Source: Thermoflavifilum sp.
Lineage (GTDB): Bacteria > Bacteroidota > Bacteroidia > Chitinophagales > Chitinophagaceae
DNA: 64,000 bases
Assembly: GCF_014961315.1 (NCBI RefSeq)
Contig: NZ_CP063141.1
Coordinates: forward strand, 620,001 to 684,000
Direction: 5' to 3'
The notes under the pieces were generated by a model. It ran no database searches. It saw only the letters and a program-made list of their open reading frames with translations, and had not been told where the DNA came from. This document shows positions 52,389 through 61,035 of the stretch, piece by piece. The translations under genes and the position numbers were made by a program. The stretch's first letter is position 1; the number at the start of each line of letters is the position of its first letter.

Positions 52389-53927
52389 TCAACTGGCACA
52401 GCAACTGAGCTTATGTACATCTTTTGAGAATGCAAGGGCGGCCAGTTTGATGCCCTCCTGCAGGGTGAGATAAGGGAACAACTGAGCAGCCAGCTCCTGT
52501 ACGGGAATATGATATTTCATAGCCAGGCTCAGCGTCATGATCAGTTCACCGCCTTCGGGGGCTACCACCCTTGCGCCGAGCAACTCATCGGTTTCGGCAT
52601 GGCGGATGAGTTTGATGAAACCGCGGGTATCGCGGGCTGCCAGCGCTCGGGGAATTTCCGATAAGGGCAGCTTACTCACTTCCACCGGTATATCCCGTTC
52701 GCCGGCCTGTTGTTCATCGATACCCACACCAGCCACCTGCGGATCGGTAAAAATCACCCAGGGCAACACGCGATAATCGATAGCCTCCCGACTACCGGCA
52801 AAAGCATGATTGACGGCTATTTTGGCTTCATAAGCGGCTGTGTACACATACGCCGGGGTATTGGCCACATCTCCAGCCGCATAGATATGCGACACCGAGG
52901 TTTGCATCCAGGAGTTCACGGCAATATGGCCGTTAGGGGCAAGCGTCACGCCTACCCTGTCCAGCCCCAATCCTTCCACATTAGGCTGAATACCGGTGGC
53001 GACCACCACATAACCGGGTTCCAGAAAAGTATGCTGGCGTCCGTCAGGGAACCGTCCAACGATATGGATGATACCTGCTGCATCTCGTTCCAGTCGCTGT
53101 GCCCGGAAATTGGGCCATATTTCAATGCCCTCAGCCTCCATGTATCGGGCGAGCTCCTCGCTGATGTCGGGCGTCTGGCTGCGCAGGATACGGTCGGTAA
53201 ACTCTATGATGCGCACCTTCACGCCCAGCCGCCGATAAGCCATGGCGATTTCGCAGCCCACATAGCCTGCACCCATAATGGTCAGGCTCTCGGGCTTCTC
53301 GGAGAGCTCAAACAGGCTGCGATTGGTCAGATACCCCACTTCTTGCAGACCGGGAATCGATGGGATGCGCGGACGGGCCCCGGTGGCCAACAGGATGATT
53401 TCGGCCGTATACCGTTGGTCTTCATCGACCTCAACGGTATGGGCATCTACCAGCCGGGCATGCCCATTCACGATCTGCAACTGTTCAAAATCGCTGACTA
53501 CGTTCAGGTATTTTTGCTGCCTGAGCGTTTCCACCAACGCTTGTTTGTCGTGTATGACCCGTGGAAAGTCGATGTCGGCTCCCCGGGGCCTGACAGCATC
53601 GAAAAAGCTGTGCCGGGCGTGATAGGCGGCTTCCGCTGTGCGGATCAATGTTTTCGAAGGCACGCAGCCCACGTTCACACAGGTGCCCCCGATGGGCAGG
53701 CCATCGTTGACCATCAAGGTTTTCAAGCCCAACTCCTCCGCCCGGATGGCGGCCGCAAAAGCCGCCGACCCACCGCCTATGATAATCAGCCGATAATCAT
53801 ATCCCTTGCCTTCCCGGGGAATAGCCGACGATACGATATCCATCCGGCTCACCCGATAGGTGGGGGTCTGGTCGATCGCCTGCTGGATTTGTTCGGGCCG
53901 AATTTTCGTTGGGTCAAATGCTACCAT
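52389..53927 (-). CDS. merA: Mercuric reductase, catalytic core
   Basis: 512 residues from the internal ATG at 53927. Flavoprotein disulfide reductase that turns Hg(II) into Hg(0) with NADPH. FAD motif YRLIIIGGGSAAFAAAIRA; redox pair GGTCVNVGCVPSK; NADPH-binding SLTIMGAGYVGCEIAMAYRRLG; FAD-binding SHIYAAGDVANTP; the C-terminal vicinal cysteines KLSCCAS that bind Hg(II) and mark MerA. The N-terminal MVAFDPTKIRPEQIQQAI is really the tail of an HMA domain, whose first half lies in the next frame upstream (53914-54075). Cytoplasmic. Part of the mer operon, downstream of the merP-like gene. Confidence 0.95.
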   Translation of the reverse strand: MVAFDPTKIRPEQIQQAIDQTPTYRVSRMDIVSSAIPREGKGYDYRLIIIGGGSAAFAAAIRAEELGLKTLMVNDGLPIGGTCVNVGCVPSKTLIRTAEAAYHARHSFFDAVRPRGADIDFPRVIHDKQALVETLRQQKYLNVVSDFEQLQIVNGHARLVDAHTVEVDEDQRYTAEIILLATGARPRIPSIPGLQEVGYLTNRSLFELSEKPESLTIMGAGYVGCEIAMAYRRLGVKVRIIEFTDRILRSQTPDISEELARYMEAEGIEIWPNFRAQRLERDAAGIIHIVGRFPDGRQHTFLEPGYVVVATGIQPNVEGLGLDRVGVTLAPNGHIAVNSWMQTSVSHIYAAGDVANTPAYVYTAAYEAKIAVNHAFAGSREAIDYRVLPWVIFTDPQVAGVGIDEQQAGERDIPVEVSKLPLSEIPRALAARDTRGFIKLIRHAETDELLGARVVAPEGGELIMTLSLAMKYHIPVQELAAQLFPYLTLQEGIKLAALAFSKDVHKLSCCAS

Positions 53928-54075
53928 ACCCTTGCCGGTGGCATAATCTACTGCGTGCCGCTTTCACGCCGGGCTGACGCAAAAGCAGTCGCTGGATGGT
54001 CACTGCACAATGCGTGCAGGTCATGCCGGTAATATCCAGTTGTGCGGTTTGATCCTGTATTTCGGATTGAGCCAT
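53914..54075 (-). pseudogene. merA: N-terminal HMA half of merA, split by a one-base frameshift
   Basis: From the ATG at 54075 a frame reads LDITGMTCTHCAVTIQRLLLRQPGV (HMA with CxxC), then VKAAR, and ends at a TGA at 53914. Adding or removing one base near 53952 joins it to VDYATGKGMVAFDP, the expected continuation into the catalytic frame, giving a normal ~560-residue MerA. So the frame is broken by a single base. Either a real mutation (the core can restart at its own ATG inside this region) or a base-calling error in a short GC-rich patch. The two frames overlap by 14 bases. Confidence 0.9.
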
Positions 54076-54087
54076 GGTGAATATCGT

Positions 54088-54480
54088 TTAATGTTTTTCT
54101 GTACAAGAAATTAAGGTGGCGGTATAGCCTAATTGCCGGATGGCCTGGATCATTTGTGGCGGCTTGATGCGGGTTTTATCGAACTGAATAACCGCCCGAT
54201 CGCCGGGATATTTGACTTCATCGGCATATACGCCGGCCATCTTACTCAGGGTATGGTGGATCATCGAAGCACAACCCGCACAATCCATCCCATGGATCTG
54301 CAGAACGGCAATGGTGGTATCAATTGCCGGGTTCATCGCCTGATCAAGCTTTCCCGGCGATAAGACCGGGCTTTGGGAAGCCGATACCTGCGAACCGGCA
54401 CAACGGGCATCCTGACAGACTCGTGGAGCTGCCCACAGCAGGGAACCGGATAAAATAACGGGAATGAGCAATGTTTTCAT
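54088..54480 (-). CDS. merP: MerP-like periplasmic mercury-binding protein
   Basis: 130 residues. Signal peptide-like start (MKTLLIPVILSGSLLWA), a Ser/Pro-rich linker, and one HMA domain with GMDCAGC (Cys67, Cys70). Binds Hg(II) and passes it to the transporter. Longer than the usual ~90-residue MerP because of the linker (~20-55), which carries two extra cysteines (Cys22, Cys27). Lies between the merT-like gene (35-base gap) and merA. Confidence 0.85.
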   Translation of the reverse strand: MKTLLIPVILSGSLLWAAPRVCQDARCAGSQVSASQSPVLSPGKLDQAMNPAIDTTIAVLQIHGMDCAGCASMIHHTLSKMAGVYADEVKYPGDRAVIQFDKTRIKPPQMIQAIRQLGYTATLISCTEKH

Positions 54481-54515
54481 GTCAAATCAATTTAAAAATG
54501 AAACCATAAAGCGCT

Positions 54516-55196
54516 TCATCGCGTAACGACTTCTTGCTTTTCTACCGGATAACCGGTGGCATTAATGACTGAATCCAGTTGAGTTAAACCGGTCAGTCGG
54601 GGATCGAAATCAATCCAGGCTTTCTTTTCTGGATAGCTTACCCTTGCCTGTAATACGCCGGGCACCTGCTTCACTTCATACGCAATACCTTTGGCACAGG
54701 CTTCACAATCCATGGAAGGTATCCACATCACCACATGTTGCACCTGAGCCGTATCACGGGCCACAGCGACTAAAGCCCCCTGACTGGATGGCGATGCAGG
54801 CCGGCGAGGCAATAAATCACCTCCATAATATGGAAAAGTCAGGGCCAGCGCGGCAAACAGGGTGATAAGCACCAGAAAAGAAGTGGATTGGAGAAAAGAG
54901 CTACGGCCCGGCGTTTCGCAGGCACAATCCACATCGCCAGGCGTGACGGCGGTTTCTCCGGTCATGAAGCCGGCACGCCTGCCGCCTTTCTTGCGAAGAT
55001 GCTGATACCAGGCCAGCCCCAGAACAACAACTGTGAGTCCAATCAAATAAGGCCGGGCCGGAGCCAGCCACGAAAAGGTAGAAGCCAGTCCAGCACTACC
55101 GGCTACAATAGCCAGAATTGGCGTGATACAACACAGTGATGCGGCTATAGCCGACAATACCGTGAGTCCAACCAGTGATCTTTTTACGTTTTTCAT
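54516..55196 (-). CDS. merT: MerT-type mercuric transporter fused to an HMA domain
   Basis: 226 residues. Three membrane helices: ~9-32 (LTVLSAIAASLCCITPILAIV with the paired Cys22-Cys23 of MerT), ~47-65, ~105-125. The loop between helices 2 and 3 carries Cys91 and Cys93 (DCACE), as in the second cysteine pair of MerT. The C-terminal HMA domain (~155-226) has SMDCEAC, Cys164/Cys167. Hands Hg(II) from periplasm to cytoplasm. The start overlaps the regulator stop by 4 bases (ATGA). Confidence 0.9.
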   Translation of the reverse strand: MKNVKRSLVGLTVLSAIAASLCCITPILAIVAGSAGLASTFSWLAPARPYLIGLTVVVLGLAWYQHLRKKGGRRAGFMTGETAVTPGDVDCACETPGRSSFLQSTSFLVLITLFAALALTFPYYGGDLLPRRPASPSSQGALVAVARDTAQVQHVVMWIPSMDCEACAKGIAYEVKQVPGVLQARVSYPEKKAWIDFDPRLTGLTQLDSVINATGYPVEKQEVVTR

Positions 55197-55582
55197 GGCA
55201 AGACTTGTTGCGTGTCAGGAATGGATGTGTTTTCGAGATAGGCGAAAAAAGGCTGCAAAAGCGGCATATGCTCCGGTGCAATCCGATAAAAAATGGTCTG
55301 TGCTGCTCTCCGGGTGAGCACCAGGCCGGCATCTTTCAGCTTGCGCAAATGTTGCGATACCGCTGGAATGCTCATTCCCAGCATATCGCTCAGATCACAG
55401 GGACAAAGCTGTTCTTCCACATAAAGCAAGTACAGGATCTGTAGCCTTACTTCATTGCCGCATAGATTCAACAAACGACTTAAGGTAAACACGGCACCAG
55501 CAACAGCTTTCAGCTTTTGCTTTCCATCGGCAATCTGCCGTGGGTCTGCATATACCCGAATGCAAGTATTTTTCTTTTCCAT
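55193..55582 (-). CDS. ArsR/SmtB-family metal-sensing repressor
   Basis: 129 residues. Winged-helix ArsR fold: LCGNEVRLQILYLLYVEEQLCPCDLSDMLGMSIPAVSQHLRKLKDAGLVLTRRAAQTIFYRI. Candidate metal ligands are Cys41, Cys60 and Cys62 (CPC before the recognition helix). First gene of the operon, so it probably represses it until metal binds. Most mer operons use MerR; an ArsR-type mercury sensor is known in some other bacteria. It overlaps merT by 4 bases. Confidence 0.88.
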   Translation of the reverse strand: MEKKNTCIRVYADPRQIADGKQKLKAVAGAVFTLSRLLNLCGNEVRLQILYLLYVEEQLCPCDLSDMLGMSIPAVSQHLRKLKDAGLVLTRRAAQTIFYRIAPEHMPLLQPFFAYLENTSIPDTQQVLP

Positions 55583-55677
55583 GAGAAATTCTATAGTGTT
55601 TATGCAAAATTCGTATTTTTCTTATTTAAGCAATAAATTAAATAACAAAATAACCAATCATTAACCTTTAAAATAAG

Positions 55678-55710
55678 AACAGGACATCCCTATTGTAGGA
55701 ATGCCCTGTT
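55678..55710 (-). terminator. Terminator after the 980-residue protein gene
   Basis: An imperfect stem (AACAGGACATCC / GGAATGCCCTGTT) with a short loop, followed on the minus strand by TTCTTATTTT. It insulates the mer regulator from the gene at 55754. Confidence 0.7.
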
Positions 55711-55753
55711 TGTTGTAAACCACCTGAACTATTTTACCCTGATTAAAAGCCTT

Positions 55754-58696
55754 TTATTCTTTTTGTTGTTGTCTTAAGTCCTGAAGAATTTGTAATGCTT
55801 TACCCTGGGTTGTCTGGCTCTTACCAGCCGGAATATCAAAATATCCGCATACCGTTTTCTGGCATATCCTGCAATTCACATCCTTGACTTCCACAAGCAA
55901 GCAGAAATATACCCTGCCTGTGCAGCACGGAATCTGCAACATGGAGGGAAGCACCAGTGAAAATGGAATATTCACTCCAGCGTTCAGCGTAGTTGGACTA
56001 CCCAGCATCCAGTCGAGTTGATGATTCACAAAAGGTGGATTGGGGTTTTGCAATACCAGTGGCCCACCGCTACTGCCCGTCAGGTTTGTCAGGGGAGAAC
56101 TGAGGTGCATCAGGTAATTGCCCATCTGTGGGGGCTTACAATCAGGATAGTTATATTGGACATGATAATCCAGCAAACTGATATGAAGTTCCTGTATGGG
56201 CAAATTTCCGGCAACTACATGCAGGTTAAAATTCGCCAGGGTAGAGCTAAATCCGGCGTTTTGCAACTGCACTTGTAGTGTTTCTAATGCACAGCATAGA
56301 CTAAGCTTCACACACACGGGCCCATCTTCATCCTGAATGGTCTGTGCCACGGCATCCGTTGTCGTGCCCATCCCACGCGCCAACGGATTGCAACACTGGG
56401 CAGACGTATCCTGTGGATGGCGTTTCACATTCAGCACCAGCACCGCACATTCACCCGGCAGGATGGTCAGCGAAGCAGGGAAATTGAAATTGGGTGCCGT
56501 GCAGCTAATGCCCGTTACCGGCTGCTGACCCGACGCTGTTTGTATATATCCGCTGCAATTCTGCAGCTGTACACAAGAAGGCAAAACATCCTGCACCTGC
56601 AAATTCTTCAATGCCACGCTGCCCACATTGCACAACGTAATTTGATACTGGAAGTTCTGACCGGGATTCACAAAGCCCGTAGTACCCCATTGCCCGTTTA
56701 CGCCCACTTTTTTGCTCACATCGATTCTGGCTAAGCGCAACACATTATAGGGCACACTGGAAGAAATATTCCAGCCACTACCGGTAAGCGTGGCCGTGTT
56801 CGTATAATTGCCGAACGACTGGGGCAGGACCACCGCATCAAACTGGATAACCAGATAATAAGCGCTGTCCAGCTCACAACTCCCGGGCATGCCGTTGATG
56901 GTCCAGCTCAGGTTTTGATTTCCGCTGCCGGTGTAATTCACCCAGCTGGGCTGTGTATTATCAGGCTGAGACCAGATGGGCGAGCAGGTCCACGGATAAT
57001 AAATGTTGAAGGCTCCCATACCATGCTGATATTGAATGCTGCCCGGCACCAGTTGCAGGTTCTGCGGACTGCCCAGTAAATCCTGCACATTCACCGGCCC
57101 TAAGGGCGCCTGGCCATGGTTGATGATGACGATCTGGAAAGGAATTACATCACCCACATTGAAACTCGACTGCCCGTTGCGGATGCATTTTTGAATAAAT
57201 GGAACGGCCTGCGCCGGACGTACAGTGAAGGTATCGCACGAGGTGGCGCTTCCCTGATAACTGCCTCCAGGTATGGGAACACCGCATTTGTTGAAGGTAT
57301 CCGGGAAACTCGCATTGGTATAATTCAAATGCGCACAATTTTGAATCAACGTACCGGCAGGAGCCGTAATCTTAAACTTCACACGAATCGTCACGCAGTG
57401 ATTGAATAAATATTGACCCGGTGTGGTACTGAACACAAATCCCGATGGTGGCGAGGTGAAGGGATAAGTTTGCGAACCTCCGGCAAATGCATAACTCGAA
57501 CTCCCTACCTGCAGCGTTCCACTGAGGGGGGAGATAACAGTGATATCGGTAACCTGAATGCCCGCAGGAAAATTATCCTGAATGACCAGGGAATCGAGCG
57601 GCACATTGGTGCCACAATTTCCACAGGCCGAAATTTCGTAAAATCCTTCACAACCCTGCGCCCAGTTAATGTAGCTGGCGTGCGGTCTGGACTTACCAAA
57701 GCAAACCCCGTAATTGGGTTCTTTTACCAGCGTCACCGTATCACAAGCCTGACCCGCATCGGAAGCGCAACAAAGCGGGATAGGCTGGGGTAGTGCAACG
57801 CCACCGGCAACCCGCTGGGTACTCAGGCTTCCTCCCTTCCCGACAGGTTTCCCCAGGCAAAAGTTATATTTCACACAGTTCTGCACCAGGGTGCCCGCCG
57901 GATCACACATTTTCGTCCACACATCATACATGACATAGGTGCTGTACACGGAGATGGTACCGGTATTCCAGCTGGCGGTGGATGTACCCAGGCCCGTTAC
58001 GCCTGAAGCTCCGGAAACACTGCTGATGATATTGCTACCCGTGATTTGATCCGTAATAGAACCGCTGTAAATATTCAAATCGCCGATACCCGGATTGGGA
58101 TTCGTGTTCTGGATCACAATCCGCCACAACACATATCCGCCCGACAGATTGCCCCATATCTTTTGCTTGCTTACCTTCCAGTAATTCTTAGCAATGGCTT
58201 TCAGCGATACATTCAACACACAACTATCGGTGGTATTCCCACAGGTGGTTTTAATGACGATTTTAAACGTCCCCAGCTCACCATTGCAGGTCGTTCCAGA
58301 CAAAAAATGAAAGGGGATATTAAGCCCATATCCATTGGTGGTGGGGATGGGTGACGCATTGCTGAACACGGGCGGATTGGAAGATGTTTGTACAAACGGA
58401 TACTGCGTGGAAGCCGGCTGGGTGCCTAAAGTCAGGTTATTGGAAGTCTGAATCTGCACCACATATCCGGAACAGTTTTGATTGCCCATGCCAGGAAGCG
58501 TGATGTTCAGGTTAAAATCTTTCCCTGATTCAATGCTATCTAAGGGGTTACCCGAACTACTTACCAGGCTTACATACACGGGATAATTGGGCAGTATATT
58601 ACAGGTAGCCTGCCATTGTGCCTGCACAACTGCGGGTAAACAACTGGCTATCAACAAGCTCATCCATGAAACATAAAATAACCTGATTCCTTTCAT
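55754..58696 (-). CDS. Large cysteine-rich secreted protein with DUF11-like repeats
   Basis: 980 residues. Signal peptide (MSLLIASCLPAVVQAQ). The body is a chain of beta-sandwich segments with scattered cysteines, several of conserved-repeat/DUF11 type: IPFQIVIINHGQAPLGPVNVQDLL and FQYQITLCNVGSVALKNLQVQDVLP. Residues ~830-960 form a C-terminal module ending CCTGRVYFCLLVEVKDVNCRICQKTVCGYF, close to the end of the next protein. No enzyme motif and no clear T9SS domain. Likely surface or secreted structural protein. Three bases after the 738-residue gene; same operon. Confidence 0.7.
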   Translation of the reverse strand: MKGIRLFYVSWMSLLIASCLPAVVQAQWQATCNILPNYPVYVSLVSSSGNPLDSIESGKDFNLNITLPGMGNQNCSGYVVQIQTSNNLTLGTQPASTQYPFVQTSSNPPVFSNASPIPTTNGYGLNIPFHFLSGTTCNGELGTFKIVIKTTCGNTTDSCVLNVSLKAIAKNYWKVSKQKIWGNLSGGYVLWRIVIQNTNPNPGIGDLNIYSGSITDQITGSNIISSVSGASGVTGLGTSTASWNTGTISVYSTYVMYDVWTKMCDPAGTLVQNCVKYNFCLGKPVGKGGSLSTQRVAGGVALPQPIPLCCASDAGQACDTVTLVKEPNYGVCFGKSRPHASYINWAQGCEGFYEISACGNCGTNVPLDSLVIQDNFPAGIQVTDITVISPLSGTLQVGSSSYAFAGGSQTYPFTSPPSGFVFSTTPGQYLFNHCVTIRVKFKITAPAGTLIQNCAHLNYTNASFPDTFNKCGVPIPGGSYQGSATSCDTFTVRPAQAVPFIQKCIRNGQSSFNVGDVIPFQIVIINHGQAPLGPVNVQDLLGSPQNLQLVPGSIQYQHGMGAFNIYYPWTCSPIWSQPDNTQPSWVNYTGSGNQNLSWTINGMPGSCELDSAYYLVIQFDAVVLPQSFGNYTNTATLTGSGWNISSSVPYNVLRLARIDVSKKVGVNGQWGTTGFVNPGQNFQYQITLCNVGSVALKNLQVQDVLPSCVQLQNCSGYIQTASGQQPVTGISCTAPNFNFPASLTILPGECAVLVLNVKRHPQDTSAQCCNPLARGMGTTTDAVAQTIQDEDGPVCVKLSLCCALETLQVQLQNAGFSSTLANFNLHVVAGNLPIQELHISLLDYHVQYNYPDCKPPQMGNYLMHLSSPLTNLTGSSGGPLVLQNPNPPFVNHQLDWMLGSPTTLNAGVNIPFSLVLPSMLQIPCCTGRVYFCLLVEVKDVNCRICQKTVCGYFDIPAGKSQTTQGKALQILQDLRQQQKE

Positions 58697-58699
58697 AGC

Positions 58700-60916
58700 T
58701 TATGGCTTTTGGGTAGTATTGGAAAATTGCAGGCAAATTGTTTTCGTACAATATCTGCAAGCATCATAGTACACTTTAACCTGCAAGCACAGCCGGTAAT
58801 CAATCCTACAACAGGATGGATCTATACCCCCACTCGCCGCAGGCAATCCAATGACTAAATCAAAGGGAATAGATGTACCAGCAGGTACCGGTGAAGAACT
58901 AATCCATTTAATGAGCTTGAAGATATTCGGATTGCCTGTAGGTGCATTACCAAATACCAATCCGGCATTGCTTCCATTTACGGTAGTGCCGTTGCTCACC
59001 AACATGCCGTCGTGTTCAAGGCTATCGACTCCAGCACAGCCTCCGGGTGTAGCAGTAAAAGAAAATGATTGTACGGAGAATTCGATGGCATAAACCGATT
59101 GTGGATTGACCTGCACGGCCCCCGTTATATCGAATAGATGGGGATCTGCCGACTGCATCTGCACCTGCGGATTCAGCATCTGGATGTTCATGCTGTCGCA
59201 ATCCCTGCAAATGCACGATGGTAAAGAATCCGTGCTGAGGACATTTGCTGTATTGTGTAATGCATCATTCCAATTACCGAAAGTTGTAAACGAGGCTGTC
59301 GTCTGACTCAGGCTGGCGGGAATATAGGTAAAGGTAATACAGAAATGCGCATACGGTCCGATACTCACCGGTAAAACATTTATGTTGCTGATGGTACCCC
59401 CGGAATTCGAACTAATGCTTGTATAACTCACAGCACAACCTGATGTAGCGCTTATGGGATTGTTAGTTAAACAAATCTTTACCTGATATTTGGGTAAACC
59501 CGATTGTACATCCCAGCCATCGCATTCAATGTGTATCGAATCGGTTACTGTTCCACAGCTGGCGCTACCAGACACGGAGTATTGGGGTTGTCCGGAGGAT
59601 GTACCTGTTGTAGTTTCGGTAACCTTCCAGCTATAATATGTAGTTTGTGGAATATTAGCCAAACGCGCCTTCTCTTCTGCAGGCAAACGATAAGGCTCGC
59701 CGGGAACAACCGATGCACTGGCTACCTGACGGACAATATTTCCTCGATCATTTAATTGAAATACTTCCAACCGGTATTGTGCATCAGCAGGCGGCTCTCC
59801 TACCACATGCCAGCGGAAAGCAGGCACCTCATCTACGCTGCGAAATACCGCATGGGGCCGCGGTTGATCCAGAACAATCTGGAATCCCTGTTTCGCCTGT
59901 CGTTCATAGGTGACAGGAAATTCCACCACGGGTGGCGAGCTCTTCGTCTTAATCACCAGCCTTTCATTCTTTGGTTGCTCCACTCGAGGTGGTGAACTTT
60001 TGGTTTTAATGACCAGCGATAAGCCAATATGCCCCTCGAAAAAACCATGAGGTATGGCATAAGATTTCTCAACAAAAGGTGCAATTTGTGGATTACTCAG
60101 CTGATAACGAATTTCATCGGGCGATAAGTTGAAGTTCACTTTCGAAATATCCCTTTCTCTCACCTGAAATGTGTAGGGCTGTTGCCATATATAACCCGCT
60201 TCTGCATAAAACCCTATGGGCCCTCGTTGAAAAGGGAACCAGTGAAATCGGATATGACCCTGAGCGCCAAAGCGCAACTTGTGAAATCCAGCAGGGACTA
60301 CATAATTCTGATACAACACACTTTGCCCGGGATCCCCCTGCTGAAATTGAGCCGGCTGGTTTTGCACCAGTGAAGGACCGATGTTTATGCCTGTATACCA
60401 TTTTTCCCCACCCACGCGCCATTCAGGTGCAACATGCAACATATAAAGCGTCCAGTTTTTACGGGTATTTTCCGTAACCGCAAAACTGCTCACCTGTTGC
60501 TCATGACCATCCAGCAAGTGATGTGGAGTAAAAGACAATAGATTACCCTGAACATTAAGAGCCCAGGTTGATTTTTTTATTTGATTGCTCCTGGCCGCAT
60601 CGGCTTTGGTAAGCTTCACATTTCTGGCAAAAGGAATAGAAACGCCAATTTCCGGTTGCCAGACGGTGGCTTTTTGCATGTCTGCTATGCCTATCGGATA
60701 TCCAAGCGGCGTGAAATATGGTGTGATAAGGCTATTCGAAACAGAAGTACCTGGCTTCGCAATCACCATGCCCGTTTTGCTATCTTGTTTCGCAATGCCC
60801 TGCATGGTCGATTGTGCAGATACGAAAAGGGGAGTAACAAACAATAGATGATAAAGGCAGAAAAAAATACGGACATACACGTGCGGCCTGACATGAGTCT
60901 TCTTGTATAGTTTCAT
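58700..60916 (-). CDS. Outer-membrane-barrel-like protein with cysteine-rich C-terminal module
   Basis: 738 residues from ATG 60916 (a TTG two codons upstream is rejected). Signal peptide (IFFCLYHLLFVTPLFVSAQ). Residues ~90-305 alternate like a small outer-membrane barrel (GINIGPSLVQNQ, IGFYAEAGYIW, GFFEGHIGLSLVIK). Next a 19-residue tandem repeat (LVIKTKSSPPRVEQ... and LVIKTKSSPPVVEF...), an Ig-like domain (~345-440), then a cysteine-rich part ending CCRIDYRLCLQVKVYYDACRYCTKTICLQF, matching the end of the 980-residue protein. Function unknown. First gene of the pair. A LytTR/sensor pair precedes it on the same strand. Confidence 0.7.
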   Translation of the reverse strand: MKLYKKTHVRPHVYVRIFFCLYHLLFVTPLFVSAQSTMQGIAKQDSKTGMVIAKPGTSVSNSLITPYFTPLGYPIGIADMQKATVWQPEIGVSIPFARNVKLTKADAARSNQIKKSTWALNVQGNLLSFTPHHLLDGHEQQVSSFAVTENTRKNWTLYMLHVAPEWRVGGEKWYTGINIGPSLVQNQPAQFQQGDPGQSVLYQNYVVPAGFHKLRFGAQGHIRFHWFPFQRGPIGFYAEAGYIWQQPYTFQVRERDISKVNFNLSPDEIRYQLSNPQIAPFVEKSYAIPHGFFEGHIGLSLVIKTKSSPPRVEQPKNERLVIKTKSSPPVVEFPVTYERQAKQGFQIVLDQPRPHAVFRSVDEVPAFRWHVVGEPPADAQYRLEVFQLNDRGNIVRQVASASVVPGEPYRLPAEEKARLANIPQTTYYSWKVTETTTGTSSGQPQYSVSGSASCGTVTDSIHIECDGWDVQSGLPKYQVKICLTNNPISATSGCAVSYTSISSNSGGTISNINVLPVSIGPYAHFCITFTYIPASLSQTTASFTTFGNWNDALHNTANVLSTDSLPSCICRDCDSMNIQMLNPQVQMQSADPHLFDITGAVQVNPQSVYAIEFSVQSFSFTATPGGCAGVDSLEHDGMLVSNGTTVNGSNAGLVFGNAPTGNPNIFKLIKWISSSPVPAGTSIPFDLVIGLPAASGGIDPSCCRIDYRLCLQVKVYYDACRYCTKTICLQFSNTTQKP

Positions 60917-61035
60917 AGGCAATGATTATCCTGAAGAATAAAACCAGCTTAAATTTAGCTAAGCGCGTGTACCCTCAGATGTGCAACTGTACAACTGGCA
61001 AAAAATATTGTATATCCGGAAAATGATCGGCACAT

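Noticed and set aside
52710-54032. Long plus-strand frame (440 residues) opposite merA
   Set aside because: It mirrors merA on the other strand; its residues show no family features, and merA motifs are unambiguous on the minus strand.
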